A stretch of 42,383 nt of DNA from Promethearchaeota archaeon (GTDB taxonomy: Archaea; Asgardarchaeota; Lokiarchaeia; Sigyniarchaeales; SOKP01): positions 1 to 42,383 of the forward strand of contig WJIS01000125.1 of assembly GCA_014730165.1 (NCBI GenBank), read 5' to 3'. Positions 34,819 to 42,383 of this stretch are shown here, piece after piece. The notes under the pieces were generated by a model. It was not told the DNA's origin, made no database searches, and saw only the letters and a list, made by a program, of their open reading frames with translations. The position numbers and the translations under genes were made by a program. Each line of letters begins with the position of its first letter. Within the stretch, counting starts at the first letter, position 1.

Positions 34819-35334
34819 TTACTTTTCTTTAGATTTAAAATGATTTTTTAATCTCTTTTTTATATCTTTTATGTGAGGACCATTCCAAAATATTTTCTGG
34901 CATTCGGAATTTGTACACTGGTAAAAGATATCATAACTGGTGAATGTTGAGTCATTTAATTTATCTTTAATATCGTTTTTATTTGTTACTATTCTCAATT
35001 TCGAATTACATGCGGAACAACGAGCTTTTTTCATGGATAGATCATATTTTAATCCTAATTCTAACTTTAGTTGTTTTAAAAAGTTGTATACTCCTTCTCC
35101 CTCCAGATAGATACCCCTTTCTGGAATTTTTCTATAAAATGGATAGTCTTTAGTTATTATGATTCTGTTAGTTTCTTCACCATATTTACCGATTAAATTA
35201 TCCGGAACAGGTTCAATATTGTAAATCTCCTCTAAATCATTAGCATAAATAGTATCATAGCCAAATAGTCTCAGAAATGTGGTCAATTTTCCCAACATTG
35301 CATCAGTTATCAATTTTAAGGTTTTTTGTACCAT
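34819..35334 (-). CDS. Mut7-C (PIN-fold) RNase-domain protein
   Basis: 171 residues. The N-terminal PIN-like part reads LITDAMLGKLTTFLRLFGYD, then RIIITKDYPFYRK and GIYLEG; the aspartates (TDAMLGKL, TKD) are the presumed metal ligands of the Mut7-C family. The C-terminal half has a zinc ribbon: CSACNSKL ... CTNSECQKIFWNGPHIKDIK, whose WNGPH segment is typical of this family. Probably a nuclease acting on RNA, but activity of stand-alone archaeal members is poorly known. Confidence 0.88.
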   Translation of the reverse strand: MVQKTLKLITDAMLGKLTTFLRLFGYDTIYANDLEEIYNIEPVPDNLIGKYGEETNRIIITKDYPFYRKIPERGIYLEGEGVYNFLKQLKLELGLKYDLSMKKARCSACNSKLRIVTNKNDIKDKLNDSTFTSYDIFYQCTNSECQKIFWNGPHIKDIKKRLKNHFKSKEK

Positions 35335-35422
35335 ATTTTTTTATAGCAAAATAAAAAGTGTTTGTATTTAATAATTTCTAGGAAAAAACTATTTAATAAA
35401 TGTAAGGTATGGATTCCATAAG

Positions 35423-35947
35423 ATGGTAAATAGCGAGGAATTGATGGAAAAAGCTGTAAAGTTTCATGGTCATAAATGTCCGGGTTTAGCACTTGGTGTA
35501 CTTGTAAGTAAATATATTTTAGAACATGGAAATGACTTTTCAGTAGATGAGGAATTAGTTGCTGTCGTTGAGAATGATAATTGTAGCGTTGATGCACTTC
35601 AGTCATTATTAGGGACTACGTTTGGAAAGGGAAATTTAATATATAAAGATTATGGAAAGAATAATTATACCATATATAACCGAACTAAAGAAAAAGCAGT
35701 AAATATTAGACTAAATAATGAACCTTATCGACATGATGAAATGACAAGGGAGGAGAGAATGAAAAAACTTCTCGATTCTGAACCAGAAGATATTTTTAAT
35801 ATTTCAATGATAAATTATAATCCACCTGAGTCTGCTCAAATTCATGAATCCATTATCTGTGATAATTGTGGCGACCCTACTATGGCAACGCGTATAAAAG
35901 AGAAAGGAGATCAAAAACTCTGTATTCCTTGTTTACAAAAGCTTTAA
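35423..35947 (+). CDS. FmdE-family protein with C-terminal zinc finger
   Basis: 174 residues. The N-terminal domain matches FmdE (formylmethanofuran dehydrogenase subunit E-like): KFHGHKCPGLALGVLVSKYI, VAVVENDNCSVDALQSLLG and TFGKGNLIYKDYGKNNYTIY. HGHKCPG carries the conserved Cys. The C-terminus has a treble-clef-like zinc site, ICDNCGDPTM ... LCIPCLQKL. No formylmethanofuran dehydrogenase genes are nearby; such stand-alone proteins occur outside methanogens and their role is unclear (metal or molybdopterin handling has been suggested). ATG with AAGGTATGG about 13 bases upstream. Confidence 0.85.
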   Translation: MVNSEELMEKAVKFHGHKCPGLALGVLVSKYILEHGNDFSVDEELVAVVENDNCSVDALQSLLGTTFGKGNLIYKDYGKNNYTIYNRTKEKAVNIRLNNEPYRHDEMTREERMKKLLDSEPEDIFNISMINYNPPESAQIHESIICDNCGDPTMATRIKEKGDQKLCIPCLQKL

Positions 35948-36032
35948 ATTGAATATAAATGAAAAATAATTAAATGAAAAATAATTATTTACACTATATT
36001 TTAATTTTATCATGTCACTATAACATTAAATT

Positions 36033-36482
36033 ATGACCATTTTTATTCGAGAATTCACTGAACGGGACATCGAGGAACTTACAAGTTTAATGAAGAAGTT
36101 ATGTCGCATAAATGGTCAAGAATTTGAAGAGGAAAGATGGAGAACAAGTTTAGAAACTCAAATGAGTCAAGACACAAATTCGGAAGTTATAGTTGCGTTT
36201 GATAAGAATGACAATCAGGTAATGGGAATGGCAAATTGTGCAGTTAAAACCTCGGATAAAGGCTTTCGGTTTGGATATGTATCCAATCTCATTGTTAAGG
36301 AAGAGAAAAGAAGATCGGGGATTGGTGAGAAAATTATACATCATATTATCGATTTTTTTAAGAGAAATCATATTGATTCCATAAGAGTGGCATTAAAGCC
36401 AAACCTGAATAAGGCAGCACAAAAGTTATTTATGAAAGTAGGATTTGAAGAAATCTATCATATCTTTGAATTAAAGATATAA
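36033..36482 (+). CDS. GNAT-family N-acetyltransferase
   Basis: 149 residues with the GNAT order: IREFTERDIEELTSLMKKL at the N-terminus, FGYVSNLIVKEEKRRSGIGE as strand 4 and the acetyl-CoA loop (R-R-S-G-I-G), and IDSIRVALKPNLNKAAQKLF then MKVGFEEIYHIFELKI at the end. Transfers an acetyl group from acetyl-CoA to an unknown amine. No ribosome binding site is clear. It could be co-transcribed with the preceding FmdE-like gene (85 bp apart). Confidence 0.9.
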   Translation: MTIFIREFTERDIEELTSLMKKLCRINGQEFEEERWRTSLETQMSQDTNSEVIVAFDKNDNQVMGMANCAVKTSDKGFRFGYVSNLIVKEEKRRSGIGEKIIHHIIDFFKRNHIDSIRVALKPNLNKAAQKLFMKVGFEEIYHIFELKI

Positions 36483-36538
36483 AAAATATAGTAAAGAAGT
36501 AGAATGAAAAGAAATAGGTATGATTTAACATTATTAAA

Positions 36539-36550
36539 TTTATATATTAA
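36539..36550 (+). promoter_or_regulatory. TATA box for Clp1-like gene
   Basis: TTTATATATTAA is centred ~23 bp before the ATG at 36566, which places the transcript start at or next to the ATG. A leaderless mRNA is likely, although TAGGAT occurs in between. Confidence 0.4.
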
Positions 36551-36565
36551 ATAGTAGGATATATT

Positions 36566-37786
36566 ATGATTAAGGAAGTTGAGAAAGATAAAACGTTATT
36601 AGTAAAGGGTCCAACCAGAGTGAACTTAATAGAAGGAAAAGTAGAAGTATTTGGAAAGATAATCACCCCCGAGGAAGATGTTCCCGAAAAAGAAGAGGAA
36701 CAAAACAATGATGGGTTAATAGTTCCCAGCGCAACTATGTATCCTTTTTATGCTTTGGAAGATTCAAAATTTGAGATATACTCCAGTAATGCGGAGAAAT
36801 CGTTAAAGATAATTGAGAATAATTCTATTCCGGAAGAATGGGAGGATGCTAAAGATACATGCATTAAAATAATAAAAAAAAGTGATGAACCGATATCTAT
36901 TATGGTTATGGGATTAAGTAGTGGAAAGACCACATTGGTTAAATATTTAGCAAATAATTTCCTAAAAGAAGGATATAATGGTGCGTATTTAGATTCCGAT
37001 CTTGGGCAACAATTTATGTTTCTTCCAACAACCATAAACATTGGTAGAATAGAAAAAACGATTATCTTTAGTGAGGATATTGAACCGGAAAGAACCCAAT
37101 TCTTAGGATCTACGTTTCCGAAAGGAACATTGAAATACATTGTTTCCCATTCATGTAAAGCGTTAATCAGGAGATATAAAGAAAAATATGAGGAAACTAA
37201 TTTTATCGTAATAGATACTGATTCTTACATTAAAACAGAAGCTGGTATGGTGTATAAGAACTTTTTTATAGAAACTGTGGATCCCGATGTATTAATTGTA
37301 TTACATGATGATGAGGTCGAGGAACTTAAAGAAATAGAAAAAGAGGCAAAATCCAAAAATCGAAAAATTATTATTATTAAGGAAGATAATGAATATTTTC
37401 TTGAAAAATCTAAAGAGGATCGCCGATTTTTAAGACAAAGTCAATTTGCAAAAGTTCTTGAAGAATTTAGAAAGATAACGATACCTTTGGACGAGATAGA
37501 GTTTATTAAGTATGATTATGATAAAGAAAACGATGAATTGTTTGAAAAACGTGTGATTGAAGAAGAATTAGTTAAATTACCATATCATTATGTAATAGTT
37601 GCGTTATTAGATGAGGATGATGAGCTAATCAAAATAGCGCTTCTATTTTCAATAAATATCGAAAAGGATTACATATTATTATTCTCTGATCTAACTTATA
37701 AAGAACAAATTCGGATAAAGAAGGTATTACTTGGATCTCTAAGATTATCAACCAAAGGGAATCATCAAGGCTACCTTTATTTATAA
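36566..37786 (+). CDS. Clp1/Grc3-like polynucleotide kinase
   Basis: 406 residues. Predicted 5'-hydroxyl RNA/DNA kinase or a relative acting in RNA processing. The N-terminal beta domain (LVKGPTRVNLIEGKVEVFGK, then LIVPSATMYPFYALEDSKFE) resembles Grc3/Clp1. The P-loop region is SIMVMGLSSGKTTLVKYLAN at about residue 113; YLDSDLGQQFMFLPTTINIG then follows as the DxDxGQ substrate motif, and FIVIDTDSYIK as a Walker B-like strand. The loop is one residue shorter than the usual GxxxxGK[ST], so catalysis may be altered. Archaeal relatives form complexes with other RNA-processing proteins. Followed after 149 bp by the ATP-grasp gene. Confidence 0.85.
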   Translation: MIKEVEKDKTLLVKGPTRVNLIEGKVEVFGKIITPEEDVPEKEEEQNNDGLIVPSATMYPFYALEDSKFEIYSSNAEKSLKIIENNSIPEEWEDAKDTCIKIIKKSDEPISIMVMGLSSGKTTLVKYLANNFLKEGYNGAYLDSDLGQQFMFLPTTINIGRIEKTIIFSEDIEPERTQFLGSTFPKGTLKYIVSHSCKALIRRYKEKYEETNFIVIDTDSYIKTEAGMVYKNFFIETVDPDVLIVLHDDEVEELKEIEKEAKSKNRKIIIIKEDNEYFLEKSKEDRRFLRQSQFAKVLEEFRKITIPLDEIEFIKYDYDKENDELFEKRVIEEELVKLPYHYVIVALLDEDDELIKIALLFSINIEKDYILLFSDLTYKEQIRIKKVLLGSLRLSTKGNHQGYLYL

Positions 37787-37935
37787 CCTGGTCTGTTCTT
37801 TCTTTTGAAGCTTTTCAAAAAGCTTTCTATTCTATTTTGTTTTTAAAATCATTGACAAAGTATTTATTTATTTGATTCAATAATTAAGATTAATTCTTCT
37901 CCAGTGTATTTTAATTATTTCTTGTGAGGATTTTT

Positions 37936-39396
37936 TTGAAAGATAAAAGAATAACGAATCTTGTTAATCTAATGAGTAAAAACCTAACAGATAATGAAGT
38001 AGAATTATTAGAGTTAGGAAAACTTCTCAAGTTGGATTTAAGAGCGTTTAAAAGGTTAAAAAAATCTCAAAGTGAGAGTTATGTTGAAAAAATTCGAGAT
38101 GAAGCACTTCTAAAGATGAATTCAACAAATGATAATAAGATAAAAAGACCTCATCTTTTTTATATCGGAAGTGTTGATTTCATGGTGAGTATTGACAACC
38201 ATCAAAAAAAAAGGGTATTCCTACTGGAAACAAATGGAGGGTCTAATCGGGGATTATCTATACTTACAAATTCTCAACAAGAAATCATATATAATGGTGT
38301 TTATCATGCCATCAGTCAAGCAATTAGAAAAGAAAGATCTTCAAACCCAAATATTTTGGTACTAATTGGAATACCTCAAGGTGATCGATTAATCCATGAA
38401 AAAGCAATTTTGATCAATAATCTAAAAAAAAAGCTTGATTCAAATGGATATTCATCTTCTGTGTTCAGTATAGATAATTTTGAGCCTACTTTCCAAAGTG
38501 GCATAGCAATTTTAGTAGCAGATTATAAACAAATCCTAGATAATTTATCATATGAAAAATATTGGTTAAAAATCAGAAATCATAAAGTCAACGTCATTCT
38601 TGGAGATGGTGTGGTAAGACGTTTTAATAATCCTATAGTAAATAAAATAATAAGAGAGGAGCCCCAGAAATTAAAATCAATCATCATTAATCCCGTTTAT
38701 CACATCACTGACGATAAGTCTTTAAGTTATCTGGCAAAATGTATGATTGACAATGATTTAGAGAAATTTAATGCTGCTAATTTCATTTTTTCTAAAGCAT
38801 TTACGAAATCGGAACTAATTACTAAAGTTTTAGATTTAATCTCCATATACGACCGACCATTTATAATCAAGCCTTATGGTGGCTCTGGTGGAGTAGGAGT
38901 CATGTCCATATTACCCGAAAATGCCTTAAATAAATATGAGATCAAAAGAATCGTAGAAAATAGTGAAACAGAATTTTTCGAAAGATTTAGAGAAAGAAGA
39001 GATCCATATCCTTATACTATACAAGAGATGGCGAAGTTTTCATTGATTGATTGGAATAGAGAAAAACATACGTTTGATGTGCGTATATACTTAAGTCAAA
39101 TTGAGAACAAAATAATGCCTGTTGGAGGTTTAGCACGAATCGCAAGATGTACATTTATCAAGGGAATAAATAAGGAGGAATTTGTTGTAAATCTGACGGG
39201 GTTCGGAGGAAGAATTGAAGTTGAGAGAGGATTAGGATTATCAGAAGAAAATGCTGATAAAATAGGATTGTCTTTTGATGATTTTGTAAATCTTTTTAGT
39301 ATTTCTTCTATGATATTTGATAGTATTGTTGAAAATTATCGAAAAATAATTGAGTTTAATAATTGGAATAAAACTTTAGGAGATAAAACAATTTGA
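37936..39396 (+). CDS. Circularly permuted ATP-grasp-like ligase
   Basis: About 486 residues. The TTG at 37936 is preferred because TGAGGA lies just before it; a GTG at 37924 would place the start inside the ribosome binding site. The N-terminal half has FLLETNGGSNRGLSILTNSQ, comparable to the E-x-N-x-x-PSG region of CP_ATPgrasp proteins. The ATP-binding part is RPFIIKPYGGSGGVGVMSIL at about residue 310, and DVRIYLSQIENKIMPVGGLA with RIAR is the C-terminal D-x-R/GGL-x-R element. ATP-grasp enzymes join a carboxylate to an amine via acyl phosphate. Substrate unknown. Coupled by a 4-base overlap to the M14-like gene. Confidence 0.75.
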   Translation: MKDKRITNLVNLMSKNLTDNEVELLELGKLLKLDLRAFKRLKKSQSESYVEKIRDEALLKMNSTNDNKIKRPHLFYIGSVDFMVSIDNHQKKRVFLLETNGGSNRGLSILTNSQQEIIYNGVYHAISQAIRKERSSNPNILVLIGIPQGDRLIHEKAILINNLKKKLDSNGYSSSVFSIDNFEPTFQSGIAILVADYKQILDNLSYEKYWLKIRNHKVNVILGDGVVRRFNNPIVNKIIREEPQKLKSIIINPVYHITDDKSLSYLAKCMIDNDLEKFNAANFIFSKAFTKSELITKVLDLISIYDRPFIIKPYGGSGGVGVMSILPENALNKYEIKRIVENSETEFFERFRERRDPYPYTIQEMAKFSLIDWNREKHTFDVRIYLSQIENKIMPVGGLARIARCTFIKGINKEEFVVNLTGFGGRIEVERGLGLSEENADKIGLSFDDFVNLFSISSMIFDSIVENYRKIIEFNNWNKTLGDKTI

Positions 39397-40556
39397 ACTT
39401 AGGAGAACTCAAGGCTCTTATGGAAAAATCGAACAGAAAATCTTTATATAAAAATCTCTTGAATAAATTTCGAGAGTTCACTGAAAAAAGGAACATTTTC
39501 TATAAAGAGGTTAAAATTTCAGATGGAATCATCCCAATTTTAAGGATATTTAATAAAGACGCAACTAGAGAACCCACCAGTGTTAAATGCTTTGTAGCGG
39601 CTCAACATAATGAATATAATGGCTTATTTGGAATATTAGATTATTTGGAACATCTTAATAATAATGATGAAGCTGTTGATCAAATAATCAATAGAAATCA
39701 AGAAGTATTATTTTTTCCCTTAATGAATCCATATGGATTTTTAAATCCCTCACCTCAAAATAAATCTGGATACTTTCTAAAAAATGGAACGAATCTTAAT
39801 AGATATTGGAGAAGAACATTTATTGAAGGATATGAAGCCAAGGAAGGAGATGCAAAAGGACATAAAATACCAGATAATGCAATAATTTTAAAAAATGCCT
39901 TAAAAAAATATTGGGTTAATGAAGAGATTCCCATATTTCTATTGGATTTTCACGAGACCTCATTGTTAGAGAGATTTCCGCCAGAATTAGTAAACAATTT
40001 ATCAAAAAAATCAATTACTTACAAATTTGACCATTGGTTAAAAGAAGGAATTATTTTAAACGTGATTAAACTATATAAAATACCATATTATCGTAAACCG
40101 CTCTTTTTCAAATGTAGCGAATCTGCCGATCATACACATCTTAATTTATCTATGAAGCAGATTGATATCGTTCATGAAAAGCTAATAGAGTATATTTGTA
40201 AAAACTCAGGAAAACTTCCATTTTATTTCTGCTATAGTAAGGCAAGTGAAGAGTACTGCAAGATACTAGCTAATGCGGTATATGAGCAATTAAAAGATAT
40301 TTTATGGAATACATATTATCCGGCATTTTCTCATTATTTCCATGACCATGGTTGTTTTGTAAAAATGAATAATGCATCTTCTCGACCAAATCTTTATACG
40401 TTGGAATTAGAGGCCCAAAAACAATTTTATAACTTAGAATATGAAAAAGAAAAGGCACAGTCTGACCCTAATTACTATGCAGAGAAATTAAAATATATAA
40501 ATATGAATAATAACCTAGTTTTCGAATCAATCAAGCAAATGATTGCATTATTTTGA
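39393..40556 (+). CDS. M14 / AstE-ASPA-like metallopeptidase or deacylase
   Basis: 387 residues. M14-type elements in order: FVAAQHNEYNGLFGILDYLE (metal site, about residue 69), FFPLMNPYGF, NGTNLNRYWRR (substrate-binding Asn-Arg, about 133), IFLLDFHETS (second metal His, about 185) and PNLYTLELEA (catalytic Glu region, about 335). The first metal motif reads Q-H-N-E, with one residue between His and Glu rather than two, so the metal site may be modified. Predicted to cut an amide bond of a peptide or acyl-amino acid. The TTG start lies within the end of the ATP-grasp gene (AGGAGATAAAACAATTTGA), so the pair is made together. Confidence 0.78.
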   Translation: MNLGELKALMEKSNRKSLYKNLLNKFREFTEKRNIFYKEVKISDGIIPILRIFNKDATREPTSVKCFVAAQHNEYNGLFGILDYLEHLNNNDEAVDQIINRNQEVLFFPLMNPYGFLNPSPQNKSGYFLKNGTNLNRYWRRTFIEGYEAKEGDAKGHKIPDNAIILKNALKKYWVNEEIPIFLLDFHETSLLERFPPELVNNLSKKSITYKFDHWLKEGIILNVIKLYKIPYYRKPLFFKCSESADHTHLNLSMKQIDIVHEKLIEYICKNSGKLPFYFCYSKASEEYCKILANAVYEQLKDILWNTYYPAFSHYFHDHGCFVKMNNASSRPNLYTLELEAQKQFYNLEYEKEKAQSDPNYYAEKLKYINMNNNLVFESIKQMIALF

Positions 40557-41561
40557 AGATTGATTAAGAAACCTTAAAACCGCTCCGGTTAGACCAATTT
40601 CATTCTTTTTTAAAGCGTGACCTCCCTTCTTAAAAACTAAACAATGGTCATCGGGCAAATCTAATATGGACTTATTTTTTTTAAAATTTCTAAATTTGAT
40701 AATATTATCATTCTTGCAATGAACCAAGTATAATTTATTAACATATCTCTCCCATTCCTTATGGGTTGAATTGAGTTTAGTCTTATTAAAAAACAGAGTA
40801 GGTGATAATAACTTTAAATCTTCTTCTTTTGGAAAAAAATTAATACCTTTGAGGAGAAAACTAAATAAGATCAATGGATTTAAGCGACGAATGTTTTTCT
40901 TATATTCAGAGATTAAAGAAATAGCCACAATCTTCTTGACTCTCTCATCCGTGAGACTACCCGAAACAGCAATTAAAGCCCCAATACTCATACCGATTGA
41001 ATAGATCGTGTAATCCTTAAATCTTTCTTGCTCTGCTATCCAATTAATAATTTCTTTATAATCATCTATTTTTCTTATAAATTGACTTCGTTTACCAAGT
41101 TTCTTTGATTCACCAATTCCCCGTGAATCATATGCAAAAATTGTGTACCCATAATCCGCTAAAGGTAAATAAAGATATTCTAGTGCTTCCTTTTTATCCG
41201 ATAATCCCGGATTAATAATGATGATCGTTCTGGTAGAATCTACTTTCTCTTTATCTATAGATTCGACCAAATTACCTACTATGAAACCTTTTTTCTTTTT
41301 TGGATCAATATGTATTCTGAGTTTAGAAATTTCAAAATTTCTACTTAACTTAATCTTTTCCCATCTATCATAGTATAAATCTCTAACTGAGAAATAAATT
41401 TCAAAGGGTACATAAATACAAAGAACGGTAGTGATTGAAAGAATTAATGAAGTTTCAATGGTATTTCCAAAGATATCACGATTTACGTGCCATATGTACG
41501 CACTTACGGCAGAGGCTATTAAAAAAACGATTAATCTTTTATGTAATTTGCTTAATAACAT
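40548..41561 (-). CDS. Membrane-anchored alpha/beta hydrolase
   Basis: 337 residues. Two hydrophobic segments at ~9-27 (RLIVFLIASAVSAYIW) and ~37-56 (TSLILSITTVLCIYVPFEIY) anchor it; the hydrolase domain probably faces the cytosol. The fold shows TIIIINPGLSDKKE (oxyanion strand), IFAYDSRGIGES, the nucleophile elbow SIGMSIGALIA, LVHCKNDNIIK for the Asp and KKGGHALKKN for the His, so the catalytic triad is complete. Substrate unknown (esterase, lipase or peptidase-like). Its 3' end overlaps the convergent M14-like gene by 9 bp. Confidence 0.88.
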   Translation of the reverse strand: MLLSKLHKRLIVFLIASAVSAYIWHVNRDIFGNTIETSLILSITTVLCIYVPFEIYFSVRDLYYDRWEKIKLSRNFEISKLRIHIDPKKKKGFIVGNLVESIDKEKVDSTRTIIIINPGLSDKKEALEYLYLPLADYGYTIFAYDSRGIGESKKLGKRSQFIRKIDDYKEIINWIAEQERFKDYTIYSIGMSIGALIAVSGSLTDERVKKIVAISLISEYKKNIRRLNPLILFSFLLKGINFFPKEEDLKLLSPTLFFNKTKLNSTHKEWERYVNKLYLVHCKNDNIIKFRNFKKNKSILDLPDDHCLVFKKGGHALKKNEIGLTGAVLRFLNQSSK

Positions 41562-41721
41562 TTATTCTCGGTTTATTATGATTATATTCTATTTTAAATA
41601 ATAAATTTATAATATTAAAAATATTCAGAAGCAGATATCATATTTTAATTTGCCTCCACCATCTTAGAACTTATTAAGTTCAATTAGCTAATTTATCAAG
41701 ATTAAATGAATTATAGATAAA

Positions 41722-42036
41722 TTACTTGTTAGCCTTATCGGGAGGGCAGCCGAAATCATCTCTAACCTTACAGGATGCTTTACTTGAACTACCAAGGCAT
41801 GGTTCGCACTTGATTTTTCGAAGCATTTTTTGTACCTCATCCACTTCGGGACCGAATTCCTCGTCCTCGTCCTCATCAGCTAACATTTCGTCGTCGATCT
41901 CATCAAGGTTAAGATCATAATCATCATCGAGATTGTCCTTCTCCTCATAGAGATCTAGAATTTCATCTCCATCCTCGTCCACTTTCCCCTTTGGGATTTC
42001 ATCAATCTCTTCCTTAATATTCTTTTTCTTTGCCAT
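41722..42036 (-). CDS. Acidic small protein with four-Cys tail
   Basis: 104 residues. A short basic start (MAKKKNIKEEI) leads into ~60 residues dominated by Asp and Glu (NLDDDYDLNLDEIDDEML, then ADEDEDEEF), followed by a C-terminal motif CEPCLGSSSKASC ... GCPPDKANK with four cysteines that could bind zinc. The extreme acidity suggests interaction with basic partners such as ribosomal proteins or histones. Codons are more GC-rich than most of the window, hinting at high expression. Not assigned to a known family. Confidence 0.7.
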   Translation of the reverse strand: MAKKKNIKEEIDEIPKGKVDEDGDEILDLYEEKDNLDDDYDLNLDEIDDEMLADEDEDEEFGPEVDEVQKMLRKIKCEPCLGSSSKASCKVRDDFGCPPDKANK

Positions 42037-42383
42037 TTGTATTACATCTTTTTTTTAATTATTTATTTATTTTTTGATGATAAAATGATTTTTTTAATTT
42101 AGATATTTTGGGTATTTAAAATATAATATCTCACAAAAATATTTCTTTTTTTTCTAATAAAGTTAGAACTTTTAAGGGGTATCTTAGAATAATCTTACTA
42201 ATGAAATATGCAGATTAATTCTTTGTATATGAGGGCGGAAATTATATGCTAATTATAATATTTTTCGATTAAGATTAAAAATCGTAATAATAGGAATTAT
42301 TTAAATAGTAAATTATTACAATAACGTCTAGTAAAACTTAGCGATATCTATTTATTCTTCTTTTAGAGAAAGGAAATTAGAAT
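42037..42383. other. AT-rich edge spacer, no gene seen
   Basis: Upstream of the acidic-protein gene, 347 bp of AT-rich sequence contains TATA-like stretches (e.g. ATTTAAAATATAATAT at 42114-42129) likely serving the minus-strand gene. The last bases (AGAAAGGAAATTAGAAT) contain AAAGGA, a possible ribosome binding site for a plus-strand gene starting just beyond the window. No RNA gene recognised. Confidence 0.4.

Noticed and set aside
36748..37140. 130-codon minus-strand frame opposite the Clp1-like gene
   Set aside because: Overlaps conserved P-loop and substrate motifs of the real gene.
1..42383. tRNA genes in spacers
   Set aside because: Looked for GGTTCRANYCC-type T loops on both strands; TTCGA/TTCAA hits (e.g. 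near 33029 and 34290) lack matching arms or lie inside genes.
1..42383. CRISPR arrays, insertion sequences or prophage
   Set aside because: No regularly spaced repeats, transposase, integrase or phage structural genes were found.

Overview
The window reads as a chromosomal segment of a low-GC archaeon, most likely an Asgard archaeon (Promethearchaeota). The archaeal signs are a TCP-1-type thermosome, RNA polymerase subunit D with ferredoxin-like clusters next to ribosomal proteins eL18, uL13 and uS9, archaeal-type TrpRS and SHMT, an archaeal PckG-like PEP carboxykinase, a Clp1-like kinase and TATA-like promoters. The Asgard signs are several small-GTPase-type genes (a GTPase with a winged-helix tail, an Arf/Rag-like GTPase with a probable roadblock tail, and a protein resembling a GTPase that has lost its P-loop) and a VWA-RING-zinc-ribbon protein of eukaryote-like architecture. 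A lineage below this level cannot be fixed by eye.

Layout. 1-2.4 kb: a partial, unusually GC-rich edge ORF, a GTPase-winged-helix gene, then the VWA/RING/zinc-ribbon gene. 2.4-8.4 kb (minus strand): PEP carboxykinase, Thi4, thermosome, Lrp/AsnC regulator and a TfoX-N-like protein. 8.6-8.9 kb: a small PARP-type zinc finger protein. 9.1-13.9 kb (minus): a tightly overlapping three-gene operon coding for a DHCR24-like FAD oxidoreductase fused to a COG3580 domain, a BcrA/HgdC-type ATPase activase and a COG3581 protein. 14.1-20.5 kb: a methyltransferase-like protein, MsrB, HisI, TrpRS, the Rag-like GTPase, YjbQ and a sulfotransferase. 20.5-25.2 kb (mostly minus): a glycosyltransferase-sulfotransferase fusion, the P-loop-less GTPase-like zinc protein, a small plus-strand gene with a probable non-AUG start, a MetRS-beta-like tRNA-binding protein and TrmI. 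25.5-30.3 kb (plus): a COG1340-like coiled-coil protein, SHMT, RpoD, eL18, uL13 and uS9. 30.4-34.3 kb: a surface glycoprotein-like protein and divergent aroA/aroC. 34.6-42.0 kb: a TPR-like mini-protein, a Mut7-C protein, an FmdE-like protein, a GNAT, a Clp1-like kinase, a translationally coupled circularly-permuted-ATP-grasp plus M14-peptidase-like pair, a membrane alpha/beta hydrolase and an acidic Cys-tailed protein.

How the genes fit together. Housekeeping modules (translation, tRNA modification, aromatic amino acid synthesis, gluconeogenesis, one-carbon metabolism, thiamine) are mixed with accessory modules. The most promising are the FAD/dehydratase-activase operon, the ATP-grasp/M14 pair (a possible amide-bond making and breaking system), the GTPase-winged-helix/VWA-RING pair, and the two convergent sulfotransferase genes, which suggest sulfated surface glycans. 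Two genes lack any ATG/GTG/TTG where Shine-Dalgarno spacing and protein content place the start, and appear to begin with ATA or ATT.

I saw no tRNA, rRNA, CRISPR array, insertion sequence or integrase. All functional calls rest on reading motifs by eye; no database search was run.
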